This document shows positions 36,383 through 46,014 of a stretch of 64,000 nucleotides of DNA, piece after piece. The notes beneath the pieces are model-generated. The model ran no database searches, was not told the origin of the DNA, and saw only the letters and a program-made list of their open reading frames with translations. The DNA is taken from NCBI RefSeq assembly GCF_900168015.1, contig NZ_FUYR01000001.1:1734943-1798942 (forward strand). The letters are read 5' to 3'. Position numbers and translations under genes: made by a program. The stretch is from Daejeonella lutea (GTDB lineage Bacteria; Bacteroidota; Bacteroidia; Sphingobacteriales; Sphingobacteriaceae). Positions within the stretch are counted from its first letter, which is position 1. Every line of letters starts with the position of its first letter.

Positions 36383-37426
36383 TTAGTCGTTATTTACCAT
36401 AGGAACCGTGGCCGCGATGGTCGAATCACGTATTACTAACTCAGTAGGGAGCACCAGGTTTTGCTCCTTTTTATGTTTCGCTCCCGATTTCATTTTATTC
36501 AGCAAGATGTTTATGACTTTATCCGAAATCTCATCAACGGGTTGAAAGATCGCTGTAATGGAAGGCTTATGTAATTCGAATAATTCATGATCATCAAACG
36601 TAATTACAGAAAGGTCATTAGGCACGTCCAGTTCAAGTGTCCGGATTGCTTTGAGGCCGCTGATGCCCAAGTAATTCGTTGCAAAGAAAATAGCATCAAG
36701 TTTGACACTTCGTTTAAGAAAAGTAACGATATGCCTCACAATGTTTTCGGTACTTTGATTAAAACCAATCTCCTTCACATGGAGGGTAAGCCCCGCTTCT
36801 TCGATTGCCTTTTCGTAGCCGCTCAGCCGGTCCTGCATTTGCGTTTGCAGTGAATCCAGGGTAACAAAACCGATATTCCTGCAACCTGTACTGATCAAAT
36901 GTTTAACCGCATCATAGCTGCTTGAAAAATTGTCAATTGTTACTGAGTCGACGGCAACATCCGTGAGGTATCGGTCAAAGAAAACAACTGGAATACCCGC
37001 ATTTATTAAGGAGCTTACATCTTCCTCTATCCCCTCGGGGGGACTAATAATATAACCATCCACATGCCGTTCGCGGAACATTTGGATAAGCTCCTTGGTC
37101 CTTACAGTATTATTATCGGTGCTGGAGTAGATAATCTTATAGCCATTTTTGTAAGCAAGCTCTTCAATCCTCCGCGCGATCGTTGCAAAAAAGGGATTGG
37201 AAATGCTTTCAACCATCAACCCGATAATATTGGTCTTTCCAGTACGCAGGCTTCTTGCCAGGGAATTTGGTTTATACCCAACCTCCGCAATGTACTTCTC
37301 TACCTTTTCTACAAGTTCGACGCTTATCCTTTTTTCCCTCGCCTTTCCATTCAAGATAAAGGATACTGTAGTCGGCGAAATCTTTAGAACATTTGCAATA
37401 TCAGTAATGGACGATCTTTTCTTCAA
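36383..37426 (-). CDS. LacI-family transcriptional regulator
   Basis: The DNA-binding head ITDIANVLKISPTTVSFILNGK and hinge (YKPNSLARSLRTGKT) fill residues 7-66. A periplasmic-binding-type sensor domain follows (NIIGLMVESISNPFFATIARRI). The 347-residue length is normal. It lies 41 bases downstream of the GH92 gene and is probably the regulator of the mannoside locus. The palindrome CTAAAACGTTTTAG at 45770 is a candidate operator. A partial match (10 of 14 bases, centred on AAAACGTT at 37431) precedes this gene and could mediate autoregulation. Confidence 0.94.
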   Translation of the reverse strand: MKKRSSITDIANVLKISPTTVSFILNGKAREKRISVELVEKVEKYIAEVGYKPNSLARSLRTGKTNIIGLMVESISNPFFATIARRIEELAYKNGYKIIYSSTDNNTVRTKELIQMFRERHVDGYIISPPEGIEEDVSSLINAGIPVVFFDRYLTDVAVDSVTIDNFSSSYDAVKHLISTGCRNIGFVTLDSLQTQMQDRLSGYEKAIEEAGLTLHVKEIGFNQSTENIVRHIVTFLKRSVKLDAIFFATNYLGISGLKAIRTLELDVPNDLSVITFDDHELFELHKPSITAIFQPVDEISDKVINILLNKMKSGAKHKKEQNLVLPTELVIRDSTIAATVPMVNND

Positions 37427-37467
37427 GCTGAAAACGTTATAAACGCAATATATTCTTTTCTTATATT

Positions 37468-39759
37468 TTATTTATTATCGTCTGAGTAGGAATATGGAAA
37501 CGTCACAGAAGTGATACCTTTTTTCATTTCAGGTGATGCGGACATTTTAAAGTTAAGCTCGCCGCCCTTCAATAGCTGCTGATGACTGACCCAATTCTGC
37601 TCATGATTTTTACCATTTAGCTTCATTTGCTGAACATATACATTAGAGCTTGAATTCTCAGGTGCCTTGATGACCAGCTCTTTCCCATTTTCCAGTTTTA
37701 AGGTTACCTTTTTAAACAATGGTGCCCCTAATACATACTGATCCGTGGCCGGAGTAACGGGATAAAACCCCATCGCCGAGAAAAGATACCACGCAGAAGT
37801 TTGACCGTTATCCTCATCTCCGCAATATCCATCAGGCGTAGCCTTATACAGACGATCCATAACCTGGCGTACCCAGTATTGAGTTTTCCAGGGCGCCCCG
37901 GCGTAGTTGTACAGATAGATCATGTGCTGGATAGGCTGGTTTCCATGGGCATACTGGCCCATGTTTGCAATCTGCATCTCTCTGATCTCATGAATTACCC
38001 CACCGTAAGCGCTTTCATCGAATATAGGAGCCATTGAAAATACGGAATCCAGCTTGGTAACAAACTTCTCATTGCCGCCCATCAAATTTGCGAGCCCCTT
38101 TACGTCATGAAATACAGACCAGGTATAATGCCAGCTGTTCCCCTCTGTAAAAGCTCCTCCCCATTTAAATGGATTGAACGGGGATTGAAAACTTCCATCT
38201 TTATTCTTTCCCCTCATAAGACCCGTTGACGGATCAAATAAATTACGATAATTTTGGCTTCTCTTTGCATACAGATCAATTTCCGCCTGCGGTTTATTTA
38301 ATGCCTTTGCAAGCTGATAGATCGCAAAATCATCATAGGCATATTCCAGTGTCCGGGCAGCGTTCTCCTTGATCTTCACATCATAAGGAACATAGCCTAA
38401 ACTGTTGTAATATTCCACACCTTCCCGGCCAACGGCCTCTATCGGTCCTTCATTATTAGCTCCTTTGACTATCGCCTGGTATAAGCTTTCAATATCATAA
38501 CCTCTTAAACCTTTTATATAAGCATCTGCTACCACCGATGCAGAGTTCTGCCCTATCATTATATTGGCGTATCCCGGACTTGACCATTCAGGAAGCCAGC
38601 CGCCTTCTTTATAGTCATTGATCAGCCCTTCCTGCATTTCTTTATTGATAGAAGGGTACACCAGGTTCAAAAATGGATACAGGGCCCGGAACGTATCCCA
38701 AAATCCAGTCCCAGCAAACATATAACCCGGAAGTGTTTCTCCGGTGTAAGGGCTCCAGTGAACTATTTTATTTTCTGCATTGATCTCATAAAGCTTGTTT
38801 GGGAAAAACACCGACCTGTAAAGACAGGAGTAAAATGTTCTTAACTGGTCGACACTTCCACCCTCAACTTTAATCCGGCCCAGCGTCTCGTTCCATATCT
38901 TACGCCCGTTCATTTTCGTCTGATCAAATGTCGAATTTCCTACTTCCCGGTTCAATGTTACCTGAGCTTGTTCTACACTTATAAATGACGATGCTATCCG
39001 AGCGTTCACCTGCTCACCTTTAACTGTTTTAAATCCAATGACTGCAGCGCTATGATCGGCAAGAAGTTCGTTTTTCCCCGCCGTGAAAACCTTTCCATCC
39101 CATGTCCCCGACACGGTAATGTCCTTATCAAACTGGATAACAAAGAAATTTTTAAAATTCTTTAGTGGCCCCCTGCTGTAACGTGTGGAATATCCGATGA
39201 TCTTTCTTTCTGCAGGGATGATCTTAACGAAACTGCCCTTATCAAAAGCATCTAATATTACAAAGGAGCTGTCTGACTTTGGAAACGTAAATCGAAATTG
39301 TGCCGAACGTTCTGTAGGGACGATCTCGGTCGTGACGTCGTGGTCAGCCAGATAAACACTGTAATAATATGGATTTGAGATTTCAGACTTGTGAGAAAAC
39401 CAGCTGGCACGGTCATTCTGGGCAACCCTGAGTTTGCCGGTTACAGGCATTATTGAAAACTGACCGTAGTCGTTCATCCAGGGTGAGGGCTGATGAGTCT
39501 GTTTAAAACCTACAATCTTATCCGCAGCGTAGGTATATGCCCAGCCGTCCCCCATTCTGCCGGTTTGTGGAGTCCACAAATTCATTCCCCAGGGCAGGCC
39601 GATTGCTGGATAGGTATTTCCGTTGGACAATGATGGCTTTGAATCAGTCCCCATTAGTGGATTAACGAAATCGACCAGTTCAGCAGACTTATGGACGCTC
39701 TGTGCAAAAGCGCCAAAAAATGGTAATGCGATAAGTATAATCAGTAATTTATTTCTCAT
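37468..39759 (-). CDS. GH92 alpha-1,2-mannosidase
   Basis: A calcium-dependent exo-alpha-mannosidase, exported by a signal peptide (MRNKLLIILIALPFFGAFAQ). The family start VDFVNPLMGTDSKP and later GYMFAGTGFWDTFRALYP are present. From the known GH92 enzyme BT3990 (acid Glu533, base pair Asp642/Asp644, +1-subsite His584-Glu585), the same spacing is found here: Glu539 (TEGNSW), His590-Glu591 (IHEIREM), Asp648 and Asp650 (CGDEDNGQ). The His-Glu pair is the published mark of alpha-1,2 linkage preference. It lies between ROK and LacI genes in one minus-strand operon. Confidence 0.93.
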   Translation of the reverse strand: MRNKLLIILIALPFFGAFAQSVHKSAELVDFVNPLMGTDSKPSLSNGNTYPAIGLPWGMNLWTPQTGRMGDGWAYTYAADKIVGFKQTHQPSPWMNDYGQFSIMPVTGKLRVAQNDRASWFSHKSEISNPYYYSVYLADHDVTTEIVPTERSAQFRFTFPKSDSSFVILDAFDKGSFVKIIPAERKIIGYSTRYSRGPLKNFKNFFVIQFDKDITVSGTWDGKVFTAGKNELLADHSAAVIGFKTVKGEQVNARIASSFISVEQAQVTLNREVGNSTFDQTKMNGRKIWNETLGRIKVEGGSVDQLRTFYSCLYRSVFFPNKLYEINAENKIVHWSPYTGETLPGYMFAGTGFWDTFRALYPFLNLVYPSINKEMQEGLINDYKEGGWLPEWSSPGYANIMIGQNSASVVADAYIKGLRGYDIESLYQAIVKGANNEGPIEAVGREGVEYYNSLGYVPYDVKIKENAARTLEYAYDDFAIYQLAKALNKPQAEIDLYAKRSQNYRNLFDPSTGLMRGKNKDGSFQSPFNPFKWGGAFTEGNSWHYTWSVFHDVKGLANLMGGNEKFVTKLDSVFSMAPIFDESAYGGVIHEIREMQIANMGQYAHGNQPIQHMIYLYNYAGAPWKTQYWVRQVMDRLYKATPDGYCGDEDNGQTSAWYLFSAMGFYPVTPATDQYVLGAPLFKKVTLKLENGKELVIKAPENSSSNVYVQQMKLNGKNHEQNWVSHQQLLKGGELNFKMSASPEMKKGITSVTFPYSYSDDNK

Positions 39760-39770
39760 GGTTTCTTTAT

Positions 39771-40658
39771 TTATAATTCCTGTCGGTTCAATTTCCTGTC
39801 AAACTCTTCGGTTGCAGCCCCCAGAAGCGCTGCATTTTCTTTCAATTCTGAAACCCGGATTAACACCATTTCCTCCCTATGGAGCAGGTTTGCCGTGAGT
39901 TCCTTTGAAAAATGATCAAAAGCATGGGAGATTTTCCCTCCTATAACCACCTGGTCAAGGCGATGCATATTAATCTGGCTGTCGATGAAGCGCGCCAGGT
40001 TATGTCCAAATTCTCCAAACACCTGTTTTGCTTTCTGATCGCTGTTCACCCTTGCACTCAATTCTTTGACCCCGGGTAAGCGAACACCTGTTAATTGGTG
40101 ATAACGAGTGATCAGCCATCCTCCTCCCAAATATTCCTCGGCAATTCCATCCAAAAATGGCGTATTCCAAAGATCTGCATCAGAGACTTCGCCCTTAAGG
40201 CATAAGGCTGAACCAAGGCCAGTTCCCAATGTGATCCCAAGCACTGATTGCTCGCCGGGTGGATGAGCGAATAGTTCTCCTCTTAAAAACGCCTCCGCGT
40301 CATTAACAAACTTAATATTGTAGAGCTTGACATTTAAACGTCGAACAAATTCATCCCTGATATTCATCAGATAAAGAGACTGGAATTTATTCTGTTCCTT
40401 AATCAGGCAGATCCCATTTTCATAGTCAAACGGTCCTGGTAATGCAAGCCCAATTCGTTTCTCCCTGACATTCCAGCCTGCATAGGCTTCTTCAATTACC
40501 TGGCACCAGGCATTTATAATCACCTCAGCTTTTTCATGAGGGTTTATTTCTTTATACTTTATAGATGTGCTGATTATTTTTCGCTCTCCCAGATTAATCA
40601 GCCCAGCTGTTATATGTGAACCTCCGATATCAACACCCAATACAAGAGGATTTTCCAT
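39771..40658 (-). CDS. ROK-family sugar kinase
   Basis: A cytoplasmic hexose kinase, possibly for mannose or glucose released by the adjacent mannosidases. ATP-binding LGVDIGGSHITAG opens it, then ALPGPFDYENG, the catalytic Asp in NDAEAFLRGE and GITLGTGLGSA. The zinc-binding HxnCxCGxxGCxE motif found in many ROK proteins is absent (the region reads DLWNTPFLDGIAEEYLGGGWL). The ATG at 40658 gives the normal start, MENPLVLGVDIGG. The gene ends 11 bases before the GH92 start. Confidence 0.92.
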   Translation of the reverse strand: MENPLVLGVDIGGSHITAGLINLGERKIISTSIKYKEINPHEKAEVIINAWCQVIEEAYAGWNVREKRIGLALPGPFDYENGICLIKEQNKFQSLYLMNIRDEFVRRLNVKLYNIKFVNDAEAFLRGELFAHPPGEQSVLGITLGTGLGSALCLKGEVSDADLWNTPFLDGIAEEYLGGGWLITRYHQLTGVRLPGVKELSARVNSDQKAKQVFGEFGHNLARFIDSQINMHRLDQVVIGGKISHAFDHFSKELTANLLHREEMVLIRVSELKENAALLGAATEEFDRKLNRQEL

Positions 40659-40797
40659 TTCTAATTTTAAAAAAGATGCCCGCAACACCCTAAACTTAAT
40701 TGTATTTTAATTAATCCCTGCTAAAAATGGCAAATTTTGACAAAGATCTAGAGACGGGATAATATATCCTGGCATCATCTGTCTGGGATTATCAGGT

Positions 40798-40830
40798 ATT
40801 AAAAAAGCGGGTGCATAAGGCACCCGCTTT
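40798..40830 (-). terminator. Rho-independent terminator after susD
   Basis: A perfect 11-bp stem (AAAGCGGGTGC with GCACCCGCTTT) with a 5-base loop is followed on the minus strand by a T run. It closes the SusC-SusD transcript 12 bases after the susD stop and separates it from the ROK-GH92-LacI-acyltransferase operon. Confidence 0.92.
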
Positions 40831-40842
40831 GTATAGGCAGAA

Positions 40843-42483
40843 TTAGTAACCAGGGTTTTGTTTCAGGTTACCATTAAGGTTAATCTGCTGTTGTGGAATT
40901 GGAAACAGCTCACGAGTTGCTGCTGTAGGAGTATGATCCCACCATGCTGCAGTACTGAATTTACCGAAACGGATCAAATCGTTTCTTCTGAATCCTTCAA
41001 AAATAAATTCTCTTCCCCGTTCAGCAAGTAATTCGTCCATAGTCAGGGTTGCAGGAGTATAAGCTCGTGTTGCCCAATCAGCTGCAAAGAATGCGCGCTT
41101 TTTAGTGTCATTTATCAATTGAACGGCCTCAGCATTTGCCGTTTTATTGTTTTTCCGCATAATAGCTTCGGCTTTTGCGAAATAGATCCACGTCAGGCGA
41201 TAGATATTCCAGTCGGTGTTATTATAATTTGGATTGATAGGTGGATTACCGCCTGGTCCCGGGAATTGATTTCCAAGCTTGTACTTGTTAAACCGTACAC
41301 CGCTGTTTTCTTCACCTTCGCTCATGTTTGTGACGGTTGAGTTGGTTTTATTTTTACGGATATTGTCAACAAACACCAATTGCTGTCCGGCATATTCTTC
41401 CGAAGCAAGAACCGGAGTAACGCCATCAGTAAATTTCACCATCGGGCCTATCAGCATCCAGTTCGAGCGCCGTTGATCAGCTGCTTCAAAAGTTGAGTAA
41501 ACACCTGGAATAACCACTATACCATCGTTACCATTACGACCTCCACCATAAATTTCCTGTTGTTTGAAGTGATAAAACTCACCGGTCCAGGAAGGCTGGA
41601 AGTTAGCAACGCTGAAATTGTAGGCAATACTGAAGATCACCTCTTTCGAAAGGTCATTTTCTGGCTTGTAAGTATCGATGATATTTGGATCCAATGCCAT
41701 TGCACCATTTTGTCCACCTGCTTCACCGCTGATCAGCTTATTTGCTGCGGCGATACAATCATCCCATCTTTGCGTACCAGTCCAAACCTCTGCATTAAGG
41801 TAAAGTTCAACCAGCATCGCATAAGCTCCAGCTTGTGACATACGTCCCATCATCGCACGCGATAATTTTGGCACTTTGTCAATATTCTCCTTGATCTCCT
41901 TTTCTATGAATTTGAAGACCTCAGCACGAGGCATAGTTTCTGGCTTCGCTGGAACACCAACCTGCGTTACAATTGGAATATTTCCAAAAAGGTCCATCAA
42001 CTTCAGGTAGTGAAACGCACGCAGCAATTTTAGCTCAGCCACATAGCCGTCCTTTTCAGCTTGCGTGATTCCCATTTTAGAAATATCCCTTTTAGAAATA
42101 TTTTCAATTGGGTCATTACAAAGGCCCATACCCCAGAACATCAGTGACCAGGCATTATTCAATCCTCCCTCATCAGTTGTCCAGGTATGGTAGTGCAGAC
42201 GTTTCCATTTTCCGCCGTCTTCACCATGACGCCCTTTTGTTGGCCATGCAAGCTGGTCGCCAGAAAGCTCAGCTGGTCTCCACCATCCGTCTTGTCCCGA
42301 CGGTGTAACCCAGGCATTGGCATGTGTGTAAGGCCTTAGAACCGCCGAAAGAACTTCTGCTTTGTTATTGTAAAAATCATCGGTGAGGAGCTGGTCATAA
42401 GCATTCTCATCCAATTTGGTACATGCCGTGCTAACACACAGAATGCCCGTTATTGCCATATATAATAATTTCTTACTTTTCAT
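40843..42483 (-). CDS. SusD/RagB-like surface lipoprotein of the mannoside locus
   Basis: A glycan-binding lipoprotein that partners SusC. The ATG at 42483 gives a signal peptide with a lipobox (CVSTAC); an in-frame codon at 42561 would add 26 unlikely residues. The mature protein of about 525 residues has the family N-terminus LDENAYDQLLTDDFYNN, TPR-like core and C-terminal ELLAERGREFIFEGFRRNDLIRFG. It starts 99 bases after susC. The context (two GH92 enzymes, ROK kinase) suggests alpha-mannoside or N-glycan ligands. Confidence 0.95.
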   Translation of the reverse strand: MKSKKLLYMAITGILCVSTACTKLDENAYDQLLTDDFYNNKAEVLSAVLRPYTHANAWVTPSGQDGWWRPAELSGDQLAWPTKGRHGEDGGKWKRLHYHTWTTDEGGLNNAWSLMFWGMGLCNDPIENISKRDISKMGITQAEKDGYVAELKLLRAFHYLKLMDLFGNIPIVTQVGVPAKPETMPRAEVFKFIEKEIKENIDKVPKLSRAMMGRMSQAGAYAMLVELYLNAEVWTGTQRWDDCIAAANKLISGEAGGQNGAMALDPNIIDTYKPENDLSKEVIFSIAYNFSVANFQPSWTGEFYHFKQQEIYGGGRNGNDGIVVIPGVYSTFEAADQRRSNWMLIGPMVKFTDGVTPVLASEEYAGQQLVFVDNIRKNKTNSTVTNMSEGEENSGVRFNKYKLGNQFPGPGGNPPINPNYNNTDWNIYRLTWIYFAKAEAIMRKNNKTANAEAVQLINDTKKRAFFAADWATRAYTPATLTMDELLAERGREFIFEGFRRNDLIRFGKFSTAAWWDHTPTAATRELFPIPQQQINLNGNLKQNPGY

Positions 42484-42582
42484 TTGAATATAATTTTGTT
42501 TTTTATCGGCAATGAAGCTATCGTGGGCATATTCATGTCCGTTTGTGAGCGGTATGCCCATGATGGTTTCATCTTCAAAAAT

Positions 42583-45500
42583 TTAAAAGCCTAAATTCAA
42601 TCCTACCATAAACGATCTTGTGCTTGGATAGGGTCCCCTGCCGTCAATACCAGGGCCTAATCCATTATCAGGTACATAATCAGGGTCACTGCCTGTATAT
42701 CCTGTAATGGTCGCGAGGTTCTGACCATTCGCATATACCCGCATATTACGGATGTATTTCGTGTTCAACTTAAAGTTGTATCCCAGCGTAATTTCATCAA
42801 GCTTAACATAGCTGCCTTTTTCCAGGTAGTAATCAGAATACATGTAGGTATCCTTAATTTCACTGTATTTATCAAAGGTGCTCTTCAGCAGGTTACCACT
42901 CCAGGTTTTGTTTGCATAGGAAATTGCTGAAGTGTTCAGGATATCATGTCCGAATTTACCTCGGAAGAAAACACGGAAGTCGAAGTTTTTAAACCTTAGG
43001 TTCTGTGTCATCGAGGCATAGAATTTAGGAATCGCGTTTCCGATTTTAACAAGGTCTGTAACTGCTCTATCTCTGGAATTGTTGATTTGCGCGTTCAGTA
43101 CTTTTTCACCTTTACGGTTATAGAACAGCCATTTACCCGTTGCGTCAAATCCTGCAAAACGTTTACCCCAGAATTCACCAAGACGTTCCCCTTCATAGGT
43201 TACTATCGCGTCTCCCAACGCACCAGCGCCGCCGATACCACCGAAAGTTTTGAAAAGCACCTTATACTCGTCATTGGAATAAGAATCAAGCACATTCTTG
43301 AGGGTACTTCCCGTGAAGTCCATATCCCATCCGAGGTTGCTGCGATTTATTGGAGCATAATTGAAAGCAAGCTCAATCCCTTTGGAAGAGATAGTCCCCA
43401 CGTTCGTGTAAATGCTGCTCTGTATAAAAGGCGGCTGAGGTGAAGTGTAGGTATCCAGAAGGTCTACCACCCGGCGGTCGAAGACTTCAAGACTACCGTT
43501 GACTTTAGTTTTGAACAATGAAAAATCCATGCCTACATTGAGCTCATGCTTCGTTTCCCACTTCAGATTAGGATTAGCATTCCGCGTTGGCCCATAGGTT
43601 TCGAGGTACTGTCCATCCGGGAATAAGTAACGGCCACCACCACCCAGAGTTACCCTGGAGGCGTTGTTGGCAAATCCACTGTTCCCAGTCACACCATATC
43701 CTACCCTAAGTTTCAGGTTATCAACAAAATTTACATTATCCATGAAAGACTCGTCGGAAATATTCCAGCCAACTGAGGCCGCGGGGAAATATCCCCATTT
43801 GTTTTGATCACCAAATCTGGATGAACCTTCTCTTCTCAGGATAAACTGCGCAAGGTATTTGTTGTTGTATGAATAATTTACACGCCCAAAGAATGCAATC
43901 AGGGTATTATCATTCTTAAAACTACTCATGCTTGCCTTTCCAAGCGCGAGAGCAGATCCCTGAGCAATGTTATCCTCATGAAACAGGTCATTGATAAAAC
44001 CCCGGTTGGAAAATGCGCCACCTTCTTCAAGGTAGTAACGATAACTATATCCGGCAAGGGCAGTCACGTTATGCTTATCAATTAGTTTATTGTAGGTAAT
44101 AGTCGGCTCAACAGCAAACGCGTTTGACAGGAAAGGACTGCGATAAGCATACCCGCCACTTGGAAAATCCGTGTTCTCAACTGAATTCTCGCTTGCCTTT
44201 AAACGGTATTGACCATCCAGCCAGCTATTACGTGTAACCGATCCAAAAACAGATGCCGTCAGGCCTTTGAGAATCTCTAAATCAGCCTTAACATCAGCTG
44301 AACTGGTTTGCTGTTTTCTGTAATTGGTTTCCTGGAATAACCGAGCATACTCATTTGTACTGGTAAGGTCAAAGCGGTACGTTCCGTCAGGTTTGAAGTT
44401 AGAAAGCGTCGGATTCTTGGTCGCTTCACTTTCCCAGCCTCCACCGCCTAATAAATTTGCATTATTGAAATTAGTAACCAGGTTCAGTTGAACATTCAAC
44501 TTGTCTTGAAGACCTTTCTGATTCATATTCAACCTTAAAGCATATTCTTTCCTGCTGTTCTCTTTACTTATCCCTTCGAGGTTCCGAAAGTTTAAACTAG
44601 CCCGGTAACTTGTCTTATCACTACCACCTGACATAGAGAGGTTATGATTTTGCGATAGGTTATCGTGATTGATAAGCTGATCTAAAAAATCTGTCGAACT
44701 TCCAAAATCCTGCTGCGCTATCTGTCCTTCCTTGATCTTTTGACGGAACTCATCAGCGGTAAGGAATTCTCTTCTATTTGGCCCAAGCCTTTCCGTCCTC
44801 AAATAACTATTGTAGTCGAATCTCGGCGGACCTGGACGGCCTTTTTTAGTAGTGATGATGATAACTCCTGCGTTTGCACTGGTTCCATAAATAGCCGCAC
44901 CTGACCCGTCTTTCAACACATCGATCGATTCAATATCGTCTTGTTGCAGAAGATCTGCGTTCGCACCTGGAATTCCGTCAATCACGAATAATGGGCTGGC
45001 ACTTCCTGCAACGGAAACGACGCCACGCAACTGAATTGAAACCCCACTGTTAGGATTTGAGCCGCTGGTTCTGGTAAGGTTAAGTCCTGCAACTTTACCC
45101 TGTATAAGGTCCAGTGGATTTCTCGACCCACTTTGTCTGAATTGCTCCGGACCAACGTGGGCTACCGCTGACGTTACTTCCTTAATACCCTGCGTACCGT
45201 AACCAATCCCAACTACAACAACTTCTTCTAATGATTTAGTGCTGATTGCAAGCCGGACATTCAGATTTGTTTGTGATCCAACAACGATCTCCTGAGAAGT
45301 GAAGCCAACATAGGTAAATACAAGCACGGAAGATTCACCTGGTACATTAATGGTGAAATTACCGTTGTTATCTGTGCTGGTTGAAGTACTTGCTCCTTTT
45401 ACCTTTACAGATACACCTGGCAGAGTAACTCCACCTTCATCTTTAACATTTCCCCTGATCACAATATCAGCTTTCCTGACACTGCTTGCAGCATTAGCCG

Positions 45501-45627
45501 GTTCTGAATTTAAGCTTGCTGCTCCGGCCGAAGCTGTCGTGCCAATAAAAAAGAGGGATCCTAAACAATAGGCATACCCGCTCTTAGTAAATCGCCGGGC
45601 GATTAATCTGGTAAACTTTTTAGTCAT
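42583..45627 (-). CDS. SusC/RagA TonB-linked transporter of the mannoside locus
   Basis: A 1014-residue TonB-dependent channel; the ATG at 45627 (MTKKFTRLIARRF) is preferred over one at 45669. After a long signal region (SLFFIGTTASAGAAS) come a carboxypeptidase-D-like domain (VIRGNVKDEGGVTLPGVSVK), the TonB-box region (LEEVVVVGIGYGTQ), the SusC plug signature (QLRGVVSVAGSASPLFVIDG) and a barrel ending VGLNLGF. Upstream on the same strand lies the palindrome at 45770, overlapping a possible TTTG -33 element. Confidence 0.95.
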   Translation of the reverse strand: MTKKFTRLIARRFTKSGYAYCLGSLFFIGTTASAGAASLNSEPANAASSVRKADIVIRGNVKDEGGVTLPGVSVKVKGASTSTSTDNNGNFTINVPGESSVLVFTYVGFTSQEIVVGSQTNLNVRLAISTKSLEEVVVVGIGYGTQGIKEVTSAVAHVGPEQFRQSGSRNPLDLIQGKVAGLNLTRTSGSNPNSGVSIQLRGVVSVAGSASPLFVIDGIPGANADLLQQDDIESIDVLKDGSGAAIYGTSANAGVIIITTKKGRPGPPRFDYNSYLRTERLGPNRREFLTADEFRQKIKEGQIAQQDFGSSTDFLDQLINHDNLSQNHNLSMSGGSDKTSYRASLNFRNLEGISKENSRKEYALRLNMNQKGLQDKLNVQLNLVTNFNNANLLGGGGWESEATKNPTLSNFKPDGTYRFDLTSTNEYARLFQETNYRKQQTSSADVKADLEILKGLTASVFGSVTRNSWLDGQYRLKASENSVENTDFPSGGYAYRSPFLSNAFAVEPTITYNKLIDKHNVTALAGYSYRYYLEEGGAFSNRGFINDLFHEDNIAQGSALALGKASMSSFKNDNTLIAFFGRVNYSYNNKYLAQFILRREGSSRFGDQNKWGYFPAASVGWNISDESFMDNVNFVDNLKLRVGYGVTGNSGFANNASRVTLGGGGRYLFPDGQYLETYGPTRNANPNLKWETKHELNVGMDFSLFKTKVNGSLEVFDRRVVDLLDTYTSPQPPFIQSSIYTNVGTISSKGIELAFNYAPINRSNLGWDMDFTGSTLKNVLDSYSNDEYKVLFKTFGGIGGAGALGDAIVTYEGERLGEFWGKRFAGFDATGKWLFYNRKGEKVLNAQINNSRDRAVTDLVKIGNAIPKFYASMTQNLRFKNFDFRVFFRGKFGHDILNTSAISYANKTWSGNLLKSTFDKYSEIKDTYMYSDYYLEKGSYVKLDEITLGYNFKLNTKYIRNMRVYANGQNLATITGYTGSDPDYVPDNGLGPGIDGRGPYPSTRSFMVGLNLGF

Positions 45628-46014
45628 AATAATAGATTTTGTTAAAAATTGATTTAGTTGGTTTTTCATTAAAGCGCCTGAAATTTTGTCCAGGCAGGTT
45701 TACCTTAGCCGTGGCTAAAAGGTTTCATTTGGTTTAAAGGCATGTTTCGAAAGATTAGGTATAGTTTTACTAAAACGTTTTAGCAAACTGAAATTAGAAA
45801 TCTTTCAACGACAAAAAAAAGAATAGTTAAAGTATATTAGTAATAATTTAGTTACAAACTGGTTCGATTGCGTGAAATACGCATTTTACATGTAACAATA
45901 TGCGTGCATTAGGTCTGCAAGCTAATATTGAACAACGAAATATTTTTCACTCTCAATAAACCTATAGATAAATACTAAATCATTTTAGCATATTGATAAA
46001 CTTATTCATCTACT
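45628..46014. promoter_or_regulatory. Divergent control region of the mannoside locus
   Basis: This 387-base AT-rich spacer separates divergent susC and the second GH92 gene. On the minus strand a TTTG (45787-45784) is followed 20 bases later by TATACC (45763-45758), a loose match to the Bacteroidota -33/-7 promoter (TTTG, TAnnTTTG). The palindrome at 45770-45783 fills the spacer of this candidate promoter, the position expected for repression. No reading frame was seen. Confidence 0.45.
45770..45783. promoter_or_regulatory. Candidate LacI-family operator CTAAAACGTTTTAG
   Basis: A perfect 14-bp palindrome centred on CG, the usual core of LacI/GalR operators. It can be extended to 20 bases with one mismatched pair (TTTA on the left, CAAA on the right). 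It is located 143 bases upstream of the susC start, within the divergent region. The LacI-family gene at 36383-37426 is the likely binder. Confidence 0.7.
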
